Below, one piece after another: positions 35,872 to 46,740 of a DNA stretch of 64,000 nt; the first letter of the stretch is position 1; each line of letters starts with the position of its first letter. Below the pieces are notes generated by a model that ran no database searches, was not told where the DNA came from, and saw nothing but the letters and a program-made list of their open reading frames with translations. Origin of the DNA: Sesamum alatum (lineage: Eukaryota; Streptophyta; Magnoliopsida; Lamiales; Pedaliaceae). The stretch covers positions 12,061,866-12,125,865 of the forward strand of contig JACGWO010000011.1 in the NCBI GenBank assembly GCA_034509735.1, read 5' to 3'. A program made the position numbers and the translations under genes.

Positions 35872-36296
35872 GGATAAATTATAGCTACCTCCCCTGAGAT
35901 TTGACATAATTACAAATACCTCATTGTTGTTTGAAAATTTACAAATACCCCCTTGAGGTTTGTAACCGTAAAACAAATAACCCATTTCTATCCATTTTTA
36001 TGGGTGAACCGACCAAAATGCTCTTATGCAAATTGAATTATTCTTAAAAAATTTTGAATTTTTTTGGACTACAATGCACAGGGAGAGGATTCTTAAGCTT
36101 TTTACACAGAGGAGCAATAATGCAATTTGTTTCGGTTGATTTTTTACTATTTTAACTAAATATTCAATGGCAAAATGGTCAATTTCAGGTATTTGGTTAA
36201 AAATTACAAACCTCAAAAGAATATTTATAATTTTTCAAACAACGAGGAGATATTTATAATTATATTAAACATCATGGGGGTGGTTATAATTTACCC
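35872..36296 (+). mobile_element. MITE family A, full copy
   Basis: It starts GGATAAATTATAGCTACC and ends 'gtggttataatttaccc'. The core ACACAGAGGAGCAATAATGC lies near 36102-36121. Flanking blocks read 'gtaaaacaaataacccat' and 'ttatgggtgaaccgacc'. Confidence 0.9.
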
Positions 36297-36469
36297 ATTA
36301 TTATAATATAAAATATGTATATGGATCTGGATCCAAATTTAGAATAAGTCCATGATGTTCTCTAAATCTAGAATCAAGTCCAAAGTCTCTAACGTGACCT
36401 CCAAGTACCGAAAAATTAAAAGAAAGAAAATAAAAGTTACCCAAAGGGCCCCTCTCCCTTAATAAAAGG

Positions 36470-37128
36470 GGTAACTTTCAACCAACTTTATAAGGTTTGA
36501 TTTTAAATATCGCATCGTTGTTTAAAAAATTATAAATAATTATTTTATTTAATGTTCGACTAACGACAAGCTCATTTCGTTAGCCACCGTTAGGATTTCA
36601 TTTAAATTTTGGGATGAACTGAGAAAAATACCCTTTTAGATTATGAATTTTAATTTTATATACTTTTTAGAATTTTTTTAAATATTCTTATAGACTAATA
36701 TCCTCTATAGATTATCAGTTTTAACTCTCAATTTTTTTACATTTTCTCAAATATTTTTTTTTATAAAAAAATTCATAACCTTGAAACAGAGATTAATTAC
36801 TATTGCTATAAAACAAGCTCATATCTCATCTTTATTACCTTTTCTCAATAATGAGAAACAATTTGAAAGAACCAAGTCGACAGCCAGAATTACCGATTTT
36901 AGAACAAAAAATAAATAGGCTTATTCTTCGTTCACTTGAATCAAAATTCCCATTGAAACTGAAAGGCGGATTGGTGTATTGTTCGACAAGGGTAAAGTGG
37001 TAATTTTCACCTCACCGTCTACAAACTACATAATTATTTTCCATTTGAGGGGCATTTTTAATTTTCCAAACAACAATAATACATTCATAATTATGCCGGA
37101 TCTCATGAGAGGTAACTGTAACTTACCT
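36470..37128. mobile_element. MITE family C copy split by a plastid DNA insertion
   Basis: The left part (to about 36775) starts 'ggggtaactttcaacc' and contains the family C core. The right part resumes at about 36989 with 'gggtaaagtgg' and 'aaactacataattatttt', ending 'gaggtaactgtaacttacc'. Between them is foreign DNA from the plastid rps18 region. Comparison with the copy at 6806 shows where the family sequence stops and resumes. Confidence 0.75.
36776..36988 (+). pseudogene. rps18: Nuclear plastid DNA (NUPT): 3' end of rps18 plus downstream spacer
   Basis: From 36781 an open frame of 45 codons ends in TAG at 36916-36918. Its peptide contains [24 protein letters not shown] and STAR, the conserved C-terminal half of chloroplast ribosomal protein S18. 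After the stop, about 70 bases look like the plastid rps18-rpl20 spacer, not like the MITE. One Gln codon appears missing at the start of the match and several residues differ from my memory of the plastid protein, so the insertion is not very recent. The fragment has no start and is not expected to be expressed. Confidence 0.88.
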
Positions 37129-37181
37129 TTATAAATAAAAGAGTATAGATAATTGCAAAATGCAAGTTAAGAAAACAACAA

Positions 37182-37613
37182 GGGTGAATCACAATGACCT
37201 CCCCTTGTGTTTGGTATAATTACGGATACCTCCTCATTGTTTCAAAAATTATAAATACCCCCTGAGGTTTGTAACCGTCTAACAAATAACCCATTTTCAT
37301 CCATTTTTATGAGTGAATTGACCAAAATGTCACTATATAAATTGAATTATTTTTTAAAATTTTCTAAATTTTTTTGAACAAAAATGCACAGGGGGAGATT
37401 ACTTACGTTTTTTACACAGAGGAGCAATAATATAATTTGCCTCGGTTAATTTTTGTACATTTTTTTTTTTAAAAAAAAATCAACAGCAAAATGAACCATT
37501 TCAAGTCCTTGATTAAAAATTACAAACCCCAGGAGAATCTTTATAATTTTTGAAATAACGAGAAAATATTCGTAGTTATACCAACCGTCGGGAAAGATAA
37601 TTGTAATTCACCC
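37182..37613 (+). mobile_element. MITE family A, full copy
   Basis: It starts GGGTGAATCACAATGACC and ends 'gataattgtaattcaccc'. The core ACACAGAGGAGCAATAATAT lies near 37414. Its terminal bases (GGGTGAATCAC) differ from the usual GGGTAAATTAC in both arms in a matching way, as if the arms had been homogenised. Confidence 0.9.
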
Positions 37614-37644
37614 AAATAACAAAGGAGTAGTAGTCAATGAAATA

Positions 37645-37953
37645 TCTCCAAAACAATACTTTTTTTTTTTTTTTTGATAATGAGCGATGAACTATTAATT
37701 TGAAAGTACAGCATGTTTCTAAAGCAACCCATTGCTATTAATATTCAGTGTACAGTGTAACAATATCTATTCAGTTCACAGTATAATAATATATGCACAT
37801 CTACCAACACCAATCAAAGGAATAATACAAAACATCATATAAATTAAACAACTCCTACATTCGTAGTACTCGAACCCACGACCTTTTTGGATTGTGGGAC
37901 CTCAACCTCACCAATCGGGCAAGGGATCATCGGTTCTCCAAAAACAATACTTT
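37645..37953 (-). mobile_element. tRNA-derived SINE with target site duplication (copy 3)
   Basis: TCTCCAAAACAATACTTT at the left and TCTCCAAAAACAATACTTT at the right (37935-37953) form the duplication, with one A of difference. Read on the minus strand, the head contains CCCGATTGGTGAGGTTGAGG (box A-like) and GTGGGTTCGAGTAC (box B-like). It is more diverged from copies 1 and 2 than they are from each other, and ends in a long T-run (poly-A on the minus strand). Confidence 0.88.
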
Positions 37954-38530
37954 GAAGAACATGTTAAAAACTGTGTGTGTGTGTGTGTGTGTTAGGACCA
38001 CAGGCTTGAAAGCATCCAAAGACAGACTCCCATGTGACTGCAACTTGCATCTGTTTGTTCTTCAAAATTGTCCTAACCTCCTTTCCTCCCAATCAACAAT
38101 CTCACTGCCTCACAAAAACAGGACATCAAAATTCCTCTGAATAATTCACATTATCCACAAATAATCCCATTTGGGGAATACATGAGTGCTGCACCTCTAT
38201 CAACAATCTTGTCCAACCCACATCAATTACATATTACTTTTAACTGATAATAGCAGTTGTTGCACGCAGTCCTTCTGAGTGTAAAACTTTTCAAATGTAA
38301 ATTGAGACATGTGTCAAAATTTTTCTACGTTTCTGATTTAAATCACACATTTTCATGTCATAGATTGAAGCTATTTAGTTTGGAGGGGGACAGTTCAGTG
38401 ATTGAGGTGTTGGGTTCGAAATTCATTGAACATATTTGTAGTTCGTGTTGTCTGAGTAAAAAAATAAATGATAATAAAAACAACTTAGGTGAGTAATTCA
38501 AAATGAAAAACGTGCCGTTCACATATTTTA
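37954..38530. other. Intergenic DNA with a (TG)n repeat
   Basis: A TG run lies at 37972-37992. A weak box A/box B-like pair occurs near 38393-38430 ('cagttcagtgattgagg', 'gggttcgaaatt'), possibly an old SINE head, but no duplication was seen. Confidence 0.4.
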
Positions 38531-38922
38531 GGGTAAAGTACAGTTACTTCCCATGAGGTTTGACATAATTACAAATATTCCATGAGATTTATAATTTTTA
38601 ATCAAAGGCCTGAAATTGACCATTTTGCTCTTGAATTTTTTATTAAAATTGTAGAAAAATCAATCGAGGCAAATTGCATTATTGCTCCTCTGTGTAAAAA
38701 ACTTAAAAACCTCTCCCTGCGCATTGTAGTTCAATTTTTTTTAAGAATTAAATAAAAAATAATTCAGTGCATAAGGGCATTTTGGTCATTTCACTTGTAA
38801 AATGGATGAAAATAGGTTATTTGTTAGACGGTTACAAACCTCATGGTATTTATAAATTTTCAAATAATAAGAAAAATATTTGTAATTATATCAATCTCAG
38901 GAAAGGTAGCTGTAATTTATCC
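38531..38922 (-). mobile_element. MITE family A, copy
   Basis: It starts GGGTAAAGTACAGTTAC and ends 'gtagctgtaatttatcc'. The core is inverted (GCATTATTGCTCCTCTGTGT near 38677). The left arm lacks about 40 bases found in other copies. Confidence 0.85.
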
Positions 38923-39504
38923 TATATTTTATACTTGAGTTTTATCGATTTCGCTATACAATGTTAGAATGTCATTCTTTTTTTTGAAGAAAAAATGAAA
39001 ATAATTTTTTTTACTACCAATCAAGTGAAAGCATGAATTTGAATATTTTAGAGAAAAGAAATTAAAAAAATGGTTATGTCCTAAGAAAATTGTACTGTAA
39101 TAAAATGAGTAGAACAAGTGACCAAATAAAGCCTCCATAGAAAACGAAAGAAAGAAAAAAATAAACAACAGCATAAAGAGCCCAATTGGAGAATCGGCTC
39201 ATTTGTCGATGAACATTATCGTATAATCCTAAACTGCTAGGTGAAAATCGGGCCTAAATTACAAGCATTCATTATGTGACATAATAAATTTGGTAGATGA
39301 TTTAATGAGCTTATGGTTGGCATTTGGATTGATGAATCTGGATTTGAGAGAAAAAATTGAAAAAAAAAAAAGAATTTCAAATGATTTTAGTTACAAAATT
39401 AAAATTAACCAATATTCAACAAAACATATTTCAAAATTAAAATTGAAAGATTTGAAATCCTTTAAATTTAAAATTATCCAAACAAATTAGAACTATCAGG
39501 GATT
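38923..39504. other. AT-rich intergenic DNA
   Basis: No gene was found. The part 39400-39500 ('aaattaaaattgaaagattt') resembles a degraded MITE end and borders the LINE. Confidence 0.4.
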
Positions 39505-42445
39505 TAGACACCTTGGATAGTTCGTATGCTAATCAAGGACGTTAATCGGTAATGGATCTACCGGGCATAAAAGCCGTTTTGAGAAGGCGAATAAGTGAGT
39601 TCTACCAAATGGTTTGAGGCGAGTTGGCAATGGACTTGGAGGCAAGTTTGTAAGATACACATTTGGCAGAGACTAATGGGGCGCGGGAAGTTGCAACTTA
39701 GTCCGTCGGGTTGGGGATTCTTAGGGATAAGCGACTAATGTTTAGTAAGGTTCAGTTGGGGTTCGAAGGGTTAGCGCCATTAAGGAAATCGACGACCACC
39801 AAGCCGTACACATTAGTGCCTATAATGTGCCAATAAGATTGATAGAGAGATAGGAGACATACCGTCCGGCTGGGGAATTTGTAGGGGTGCATTATTTTAG
39901 ACGATTTGCGTTACCTCCTCCCAGTGTATAGCCCCGGCCCCCGGAGCAGATCTAATCGTTAATCAATAGCGCCGCACGTCAAACATGCGAGGATGCCAAG
40001 ACTGACAGATATGTCCGTTATGCAACGAGCCGCAAGCTAAACATTCAAAGATGCGAAGTCTTGAAACTACTGACATCGAAGTATCTTAGAATCTACCCTC
40101 CTAACACCTCGCGATGCCCTCTCCACAACCTGCCCGTTCTTCGTCTTTTAGGCACCTATCTTTCTTCCTCTTTTGTCGACTGTTCGTTGGCACGGGTAGC
40201 ATGAAAGGGGATATGGGCTGAGTTGCGATAATCTCCCTTTATTTCGAGCCAGAGAGCCTTCACACCGGTATCTCCATAGAATTTCCTCTTCATGCCATAA
40301 AGGAAGTCTCCAATTGCTCCTTAAGCCCGTCAGCAATCTACGCTGTGAAACTGCATGAAGAATCTCAGTGTCCCTTCATTAGGAGCTAGATATATTTCCT
40401 TGTCTAGTACTTTCATTTGGTGCCATTAATGTTTCCAGGGCATGATTTGTCTCAGCCAACAAAGAAACCCACATGCTCTGGCTAGCTATTAACGAATTCT
40501 TGCGGATCCAACCCGTATAGTTTGAGCACCCAAATGCTCCGGATCACCTCAGCAACACTCCTAGCGTCTTTGGTCCACCACAACTTCGGAATCGGAATAA
40601 CGTATTTCTAATTATGTTTGCCTCGTCTGAATTCATGCTCGGCGCCATGGTCAACCCACACCATCGTGTGATCCGACGCCGTGTGTTGGCGACCACGAAG
40701 GTTGACGTGGGCACGTCCAGAGAACGATCTCGATCCACCTAATCGTTCAACAACACGTTTTGTCTTTCAGGCCATGCCTTGACTTGTGGTGCGGTTCCCG
40801 TCTCTTCTCTTAACGACCATGTGAACGAGGGTATGTTGAAACCGGCATGTCCTACATGGCGCAATCATTCCAGGCATTACCTGGGGCAAAACGGAACCTC
40901 TTCCGATTTGCCTTTGCAGCCCGCGGTAGCATGCCTTCTCTCATCCCCTGTGCGTGTAGTATCTTGTTATATAATCTCAAATGGTAGAGTAATGCTCGTG
41001 TGGACTTGATTCTTGAAGTTGGTGCAACAAACACCATGTTTTCCCTTACGCTTGGCCGTCTCGGGGTGGCCATAGAACTGGTAAATCTCCATGCAATTTT
41101 GGCTCCCTTCAAGTGAAATTGTTTGCAGTTCCATCGATATGGAGAGCAGGCAGTACGATTATCGGCATACATCGAACGTCCTTGGGCCAAAGAAGAAAGG
41201 CACGCCAACGCCGGGCAACCTCCTGTTGTTCGTAAGTGAGCTCGACGCCCCGAACCGTTGGTAGTTTGTAGTAGTTCCGTTTCTTTAATACGAAGTCCAC
41301 TTCTCCTTGATTTGCACTTAGTTTTTGGAGAGAAAAACCAAAGCCGGGACTCTTAGAGCCTAAACGTGCACTCGGATAGTGTACCGAACTGTCCGAATGG
41401 GGGTGACTGTCAACCTCTGACAGTTCAGCGCTATGTCCATATTTTTCCATGGCGTCTGGCGGAGAGCTGGGCCTGTCACGTCTTCCTGCGCGATATCAGT
41501 TCCATTCACATGTCGTCGTCCGATACTCCTGTAGGCCGTCGTGAAATGCGACAAAACTGCAGTTACAAACCCCCTGTGTTTCGTAACATCTGTTGGTCCT
41601 GTCCAATTATCGAAATACTCATGGCTCCCTTCTTTTGATTCAGAGCGGCCTTCGCGATTGCATGCCGATCGCCGATCTCACCTCTCCTAATCTCCACCAG
41701 ACGTCCTCCCTCTGGCTCGTGTCGCCCATAAAGTGGAGTTTAAGAACAGTGACTAATGTTGATGTTGACTTCAAGAAAAGTGATGCAACGAGGGTGGAGT
41801 CAGCCCCCCCAAGGTCTCGTTAATAAGGATTTCTTGCTTGCCGCTCCAGTCACGTCTAGAATGGCACGTTGGTTCCTCCGTCGGGTCAGACTACCAAGCT
41901 CCATGTTGCTTTAGAACTCACCAATGGTCTTCACATGAAAATCTTCTAGAATGCAGTCCCGCCCCCCGAGTACTGCTAACATAGGTTTGCGCTTTGCTTG
42001 CTTAGATGCTTTCGGTTGAGTCCTCCTCATCAAACGCATGCACTAGAACCCCTTTGTGCCGCGCCCGCGTGGGTTTTGTTTCCACTTGGCAGCTGCTGTG
42101 GGTCGTACTGGATTCCCGCAAAATCGGCCCGCCTCTTGGCACCCGGGGCTTGTGTGTAGTCAGAAGCAGGCACGAGTACCTCTCTCAGCTTTTGTTTGCG
42201 ACTGTGCCTGATTGCAACACCCCTCGTAGGGGGGCGAGGTGCCCATAAGCCAAGGGCCATTTAGCGTATTTGCTCCCGGTTCTGAAAACGCCTCGTCAAA
42301 TCTGGTCTCGTAGTACTCGGCGTCGTGCAATTGGGTCCTAACGTTCCACAGAGATAAAACAAAAGTTCGGGGACCCTTTTGTATGTATAGATAGTAAAGT
42401 GGAGGACAATGTGTTTGTCGCTGATAGGTTAGGCCCCCCACTACG
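39505..42445 (-). pseudogene. LINE retrotransposon, minus strand, RT truncated, insertion-rich sequence
   Basis: Fragments in several frames fall in correct LINE order from high to low coordinate. An ORF1 zinc-finger tail comes first (FDEAFSEPGANT with GPW, near 42240-42340). The endonuclease domain follows (WPKDV..., then a frame with FYGHPETAKRK near 41040-41090, and SDHTMV-like near 40640). Next is the linker before RT (VKALWLE and FHATRANEQ, near 40180-40280). The N-terminal reverse transcriptase comes last (MHPYK, YWHIIGTNV, DFLNG, YKLASKSIAN, PGRSITD, from about 39895 to 39545). The match stops near 39510, before the catalytic YADD region. The many one-base shifts are those expected of uncorrected reads. 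Plant LINE-type element, non-functional as written. Confidence 0.85.
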
Positions 42446-42829
42446 TCTTAGTAGATGCCCGAAAGTTTCTCAAAATATGATGTTTGGTTTGGCCGTGTTT
42501 CTGAAGTTTGTCGTCTGCTTCAGAATATTTGTTGAGATAGTAAAGTCATTGTAATCTTTGCGAGACAAATATCGCTATCTGTTAGGCATCCAAGAGCCGG
42601 ACAATAATTGTCTTAAAGATACAAGAATCTAACTCGACTTCATACTACATCACAATATCCTGCCACTATTCCTCATTTCTCCCACACTTACTTCGCACAT
42701 TTCTTTTTCTTCTCTAATCTTTTGCAATAATGTTTTCCATAACTTTTCATATAGTTTTGTTATTATTTTATTTATTAATTAATATATATTTTTAAACTCT
42801 GTAGACTTATTATGCACACGTATTAGTTA
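42446..42829. other. Repeat-derived DNA without a recognised feature
   Basis: It lies between the LINE and a MITE, within the insertion-rich tract. No coding match was found. Confidence 0.4.
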
Positions 42830-43280
42830 GGGTAAATTACATCTACCTCCCTGAGGTTTGACATAATCTACAATACCCACTCGTTCTTTGAAAAATTACA
42901 AATACGCCCCTGAGGTTTGTAACCGTCTAACAATAATACCCATTTTCCATTTCCATTTTTATGGGTGAACTGACCAAAATGCCCTTTAAATGCATTTTAT
43001 TTAATTTTAAAAAATTAAATTTTTTTGGAACTACGCCACCCGGGGGAAGTAGGCTCTTTGAAGTTATTTTTACACAGAGCGGAGTTTTACTAATGCAATT
43101 TTGCGATTGCATTTTTCTGCAATTTAAATTAAAAAACTCACGGGCAAATGATCAATTCAGACTCTTTGGTGAATTACAAACCTCAGGGTCTGGTATTGTG
43201 ATTTTTCAAAAACAACGATCGGGGTATTGTGGAATGTTATGCCAAACCTCAAGGTGAGGTAGATGTATTTTTAGATACCC
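42830..43280 (+). mobile_element. MITE family A copy carrying many small insertions
   Basis: It starts GGGTAAATTACATCTACC and all family blocks follow in order, but single bases are inserted throughout. 'acacagagcggagttttac' stands where other copies read 'acacagaggagcaata'. The copy is 451 bp against about 390-430 elsewhere. This serves as an internal gauge of sequence error here. Confidence 0.85.
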
Positions 43281-43993
43281 TATTAGTTATATATATAATA
43301 TATAATATTATATATATATTAAATGGGATTAAATGTGAGCACACTTCTTTGGTGTCTCTCTCCTTTTTTTGACCTGTTTTCTCTCTTTTCATTTTAATTT
43401 TGTGTGTTATCCTTTCTCATTTAACTTCCATTCCCCGCATTATCTTTTAATAATTATGTGTCTTTTTTTTTCCTTAGTTTTCATCATCTTTTTTGCTTTG
43501 TCACACATTTTACTTTTTATCCATTTCAAATTTAACTTATTATTTTGGAGGGAGTAATATATTTTTATTGAAATAAATAAAATTTATGTTAATAATATTT
43601 ATTTTAAAAAGTGTTGATGAATTGTAGAACACACATAAGGTGTAACCACAATACTTACTATGTATCTAATTCAGCTGGCGAAACCTTTAAATTATTAACA
43701 ATTGACAACGCAAAAAGATAATTTTATGTTCATGATATATTAATATTAATTTATTGTTGGTTTCCAATGTTTAACTAAATAAAAGATGATTGTGGGTGGT
43801 TTATCTTGAGTTTTATTTAATTAGAAAATAAAACACAATAAAATTGAATAAATTTCACACTACATTAGACATATATACCACAACGCACTCAATAATGGTG
43901 GTTCAATTCGGCCTGTACATTATATGTAAAATCTAAATTGTATGAAGGTTATGTTTGTGATCTTCAAAATTAAAAAACTTACTATTGATTATT
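43281..43993. other. AT-rich DNA left of the Athila element
   Basis: T/C-rich at 43330-43550 and A/T-rich after. No gene or clear repeat terminus was found. Confidence 0.4.
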
Positions 43994-45511
43994 TGATAAG
44001 TAGGAATTTACCGCATATTTTTGAAGGAAATAAAGCCATTCATTTTTCCATCTCTTTTGAGCATGATTGATTATCAATTTACTGCGGCTTTTCTATGACC
44101 AAAACCACCTCTTATTGTTTTGGGATACTGCTTTTGGTTGTTCGTCGCCTTTTAAGGCAATAATTCAGGAGAAAATGGAATAAAACAGAGAGAATTCGCT
44201 CATGTTTGACAGAACACGGCCGTGTTGTGTCCGTTAACACATGGCCAACGTGTTGTTGTCCGTGACACACGCTGGTGTCTCGCAGGAACAATCACGCACT
44301 GCCCAATAACCCGAAGAGACATTGGCTCTGGCCTGTGGTACACATATCGATTACAGCTCGTTGTCGGGGGGTTTGCCGCCAGAAGTCATCACGTAGAACG
44401 CGAAGGACCTGACCCTTTTGTTTTTGTTTTTGTTTGGCACTACACTTTGGATTACTACACGGTTGCGGTGTTTCTCCCCTAATTGTCCAAGTAACATGTA
44501 ATCTCGTTATATTTTTAGATTGTTTGCAACTTTTCCTCTGCCTATTGCTCCACTACGTCTATTAAGGATGGAACTCAAGGGAGGTGAAAAAAAGCGAGGT
44601 TGGAACGCATATACAAGCCCCGCTTTCAAAGAGACACGCAAGAAGTCGGGGAAGTTTTCAAGAGACGGCTAGGTATGATCGGAATTACAGTTCATCTCTA
44701 AGGTACTTTCGTCCTTTTTAACAACTTTTGCTTGATGTAGTCCTGGAATAGATTATGTTAGCTTCTCCATTTAACTTTATGGCTGAGTGCATTCTTGTTC
44801 TATCGGATCGATGTTTGAAAACTTTTATAGATTTAAATGATATTTATTCTAGTTTTCTTTTCTATCTCGTGTGATATTGATCCGATTTAATTTTTGACCA
44901 CTTTATTTATCTTGTAATTGTTGTGTCCCACTAGTGGTTGCATGTCTTAAACACATCGAGCGAGAGTTACTGAAGGTTGTAAATTCCATGTTTAGGAAAG
45001 TCAAGAGATAAACACCTAGGAATTAACTGCGAAAAGCATGTTTTGTTCTATGGGATCTCATAAAATTGTCATGAATCTCAATGCGTTCGATTTAATTATA
45101 TTTCATGAAAATAGGTGATTAATTAATTTGAAATTACGTACTTTCCACATACTTGAAAGAGTGGCTGAGTAAATGACTATTAAGACCAATTCCCATTCTT
45201 CGGATTACATGCACATTGAGTAGAAAAAGGTTCTTGTATAAGGTTCGTTAATCAATCATTGTGGGTTTACTTGATCTCTAGACTATCTCAACTTATCTAT
45301 TTTACCCTCTCGCTTCTTTAATTTATCTAATTTTTCTATTCCCAATCGATCGTGTTCTCACTCGTGTTACTCTCCCGGTCCGCTGACTAAATCCAAACTG
45401 AGTACCATTTCCGGTAATCACGAATAGCCCCATCGTGGATCGACATGCTTGAGTACATACGCGATCCTCTTTACGGCCACTCGTCGTGGGCACTTGCGGT
45501 TTTGGCCTACA
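43994..45511 (+). repeat. 5' LTR of the Athila element
   Basis: It starts TGATAAGTAGGAATTTACC, ends 'tttggcctaca', and aligns along its length with the 3' LTR, for example 'ggttggaacgcatatacaag' in both. It is about 270 bases longer than the 3' LTR, mostly through scattered one- and two-base insertions. Confidence 0.85.
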
Positions 45512-45524
45512 GTCGAAGTCTTTT

Positions 45525-45545
45525 TGGCGCCTTTTGTGTGCCCGT
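45525..45545 (+). other. Primer-binding site (degraded)
   Basis: TGGCGCC lies 13 bases after the end of the 5' LTR, the usual core and position of the primer-binding site in Athila and related gypsy elements. The bases that follow are disturbed. Confidence 0.55.
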
Positions 45546-45559
45546 ACGGGAGTAATTGT

Positions 45560-46066
45560 GATATTAGAAATTTATAAAACAGTGTAATCTAGATGTGGGG
45601 CGGGGGTCGACTACTTTGCCCTTTATTTCTCATCGCTCTGTCTAGCCTACTTGATTACCGTTTTCTACCTCGTTCTTTTCAAGGGCTTATTTAAATCGCG
45701 TATGTATACGCGTAGCGTGGCACATTGTTGCATTGTTGCCTTACTCCTCCATCCTCAGATTGACCACGAAGCCTCTCCATCAAAGAAGACGGCGGCGAGC
45801 GACGCATGCAGAGTCTGTTGTGTCTAATGAATGACGGTCCAAGACAACGTGAGCGAGGGCTCTCTAAGCGAACCCATACTACTCCTTAATGTGTCTACAT
45901 CCCCAGCTATTTGCGTGCCCCATTAATCAGAGGCCCAACAAATGCGACTGCCAATAGCCGGCTCTAGATTGAAATCGTTGTTATCACACATGAACCAGTT
46001 GGGGGCTCTTACCCGGAACGATCCTAATTGCCTCTCTTACACTATCTGTTTTCGAGTATTTCGTGG
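45560..46066 (+). pseudogene. Athila gag, N-terminal part
   Basis: The best segment is near 45955-46065 (IKSLLSHMNQLGALTRNDPN in mixed frames, then a FRVF stretch), which resembles the start of the gag domain in plant gypsy elements. It breaks off at the insertion point of the hAT element and the continuation is at 49530. Several frame changes lie in the error-rich tract. Confidence 0.6.
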
Positions 46067-46225
46067 ATACCATTATAATGCCACGATACACTCCAAAAAT
46101 TACCCGACTGCACGTGTTCTTGGACACGGCCACGGCTTGCGACACATGTGTGTCCGGACACGGCCTAATCGGCAAGCGTGGATCCAGAAGCGTGCCATTA
46201 AAAAAAAAGGACACAAACATTAACA

Positions 46226-46740
46226 TTTTTGTTCTTCTTGTTAACTTTTAGGGCTCATTTAGAGCAGTTTTGTCCTGCTAACTGTTACGCCGGTTTAAAC
46301 AGAATATCGTACCTTTTTTTTGACACCTTTGTAGTCCTATCACTAACACTCCTCATTGGTCCCTCTTTATGCACACACACTTTGTACCTGCCTTACACGT
46401 CTATTTGGTAACCCCACGGTTAATTCTTCTGGAACCAAATTCGATTCCGGCCGGCCAATGCCCACCAAAATAGCACGATCACTGCCCCAACGTGAAAGTT
46501 TGTAGAATAGGCAAAATTATTATATTTTTGGTCCTGGTAATTTTAGGCCATTTCGCAACTTTTGTCCTGTTCTTCGCGCGGTTTTCAACAATTTATGTCT
46601 TTTTTTTAACACACATTTGTCCCTTGATCTCAATTTTTGGTCGCTTTTCTAAAGATTATTCAGAACATATTTTGCCTCTTATATTTACTTTAGATCCACC
46701 CGTGTCTACAAGGAAAAAAAAATACATATAACATGAAAAA
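46226..46740. repeat. Arms of the 'tttggtcctg' foldback family
   Basis: Two single-arm copies (about 46226-46340 and 46500-46640) match one arm of the foldback element at 47506, with shared blocks 'ttttaggcca', 'ttttgtcctg' and 'aaaattattatat'. The first is insertion-rich. Confidence 0.5.

Noticed and set aside
38380..38480. Fourth SINE copy
   Set aside because: Box A-like and box B-like motifs are weak and no target duplication was found, so it is only mentioned as a possible old remnant.
40852..42441. Several open frames of 60-118 codons on both strands
   Set aside because: They are pieces of a LINE read through many single-base insertions; none is a separate gene.
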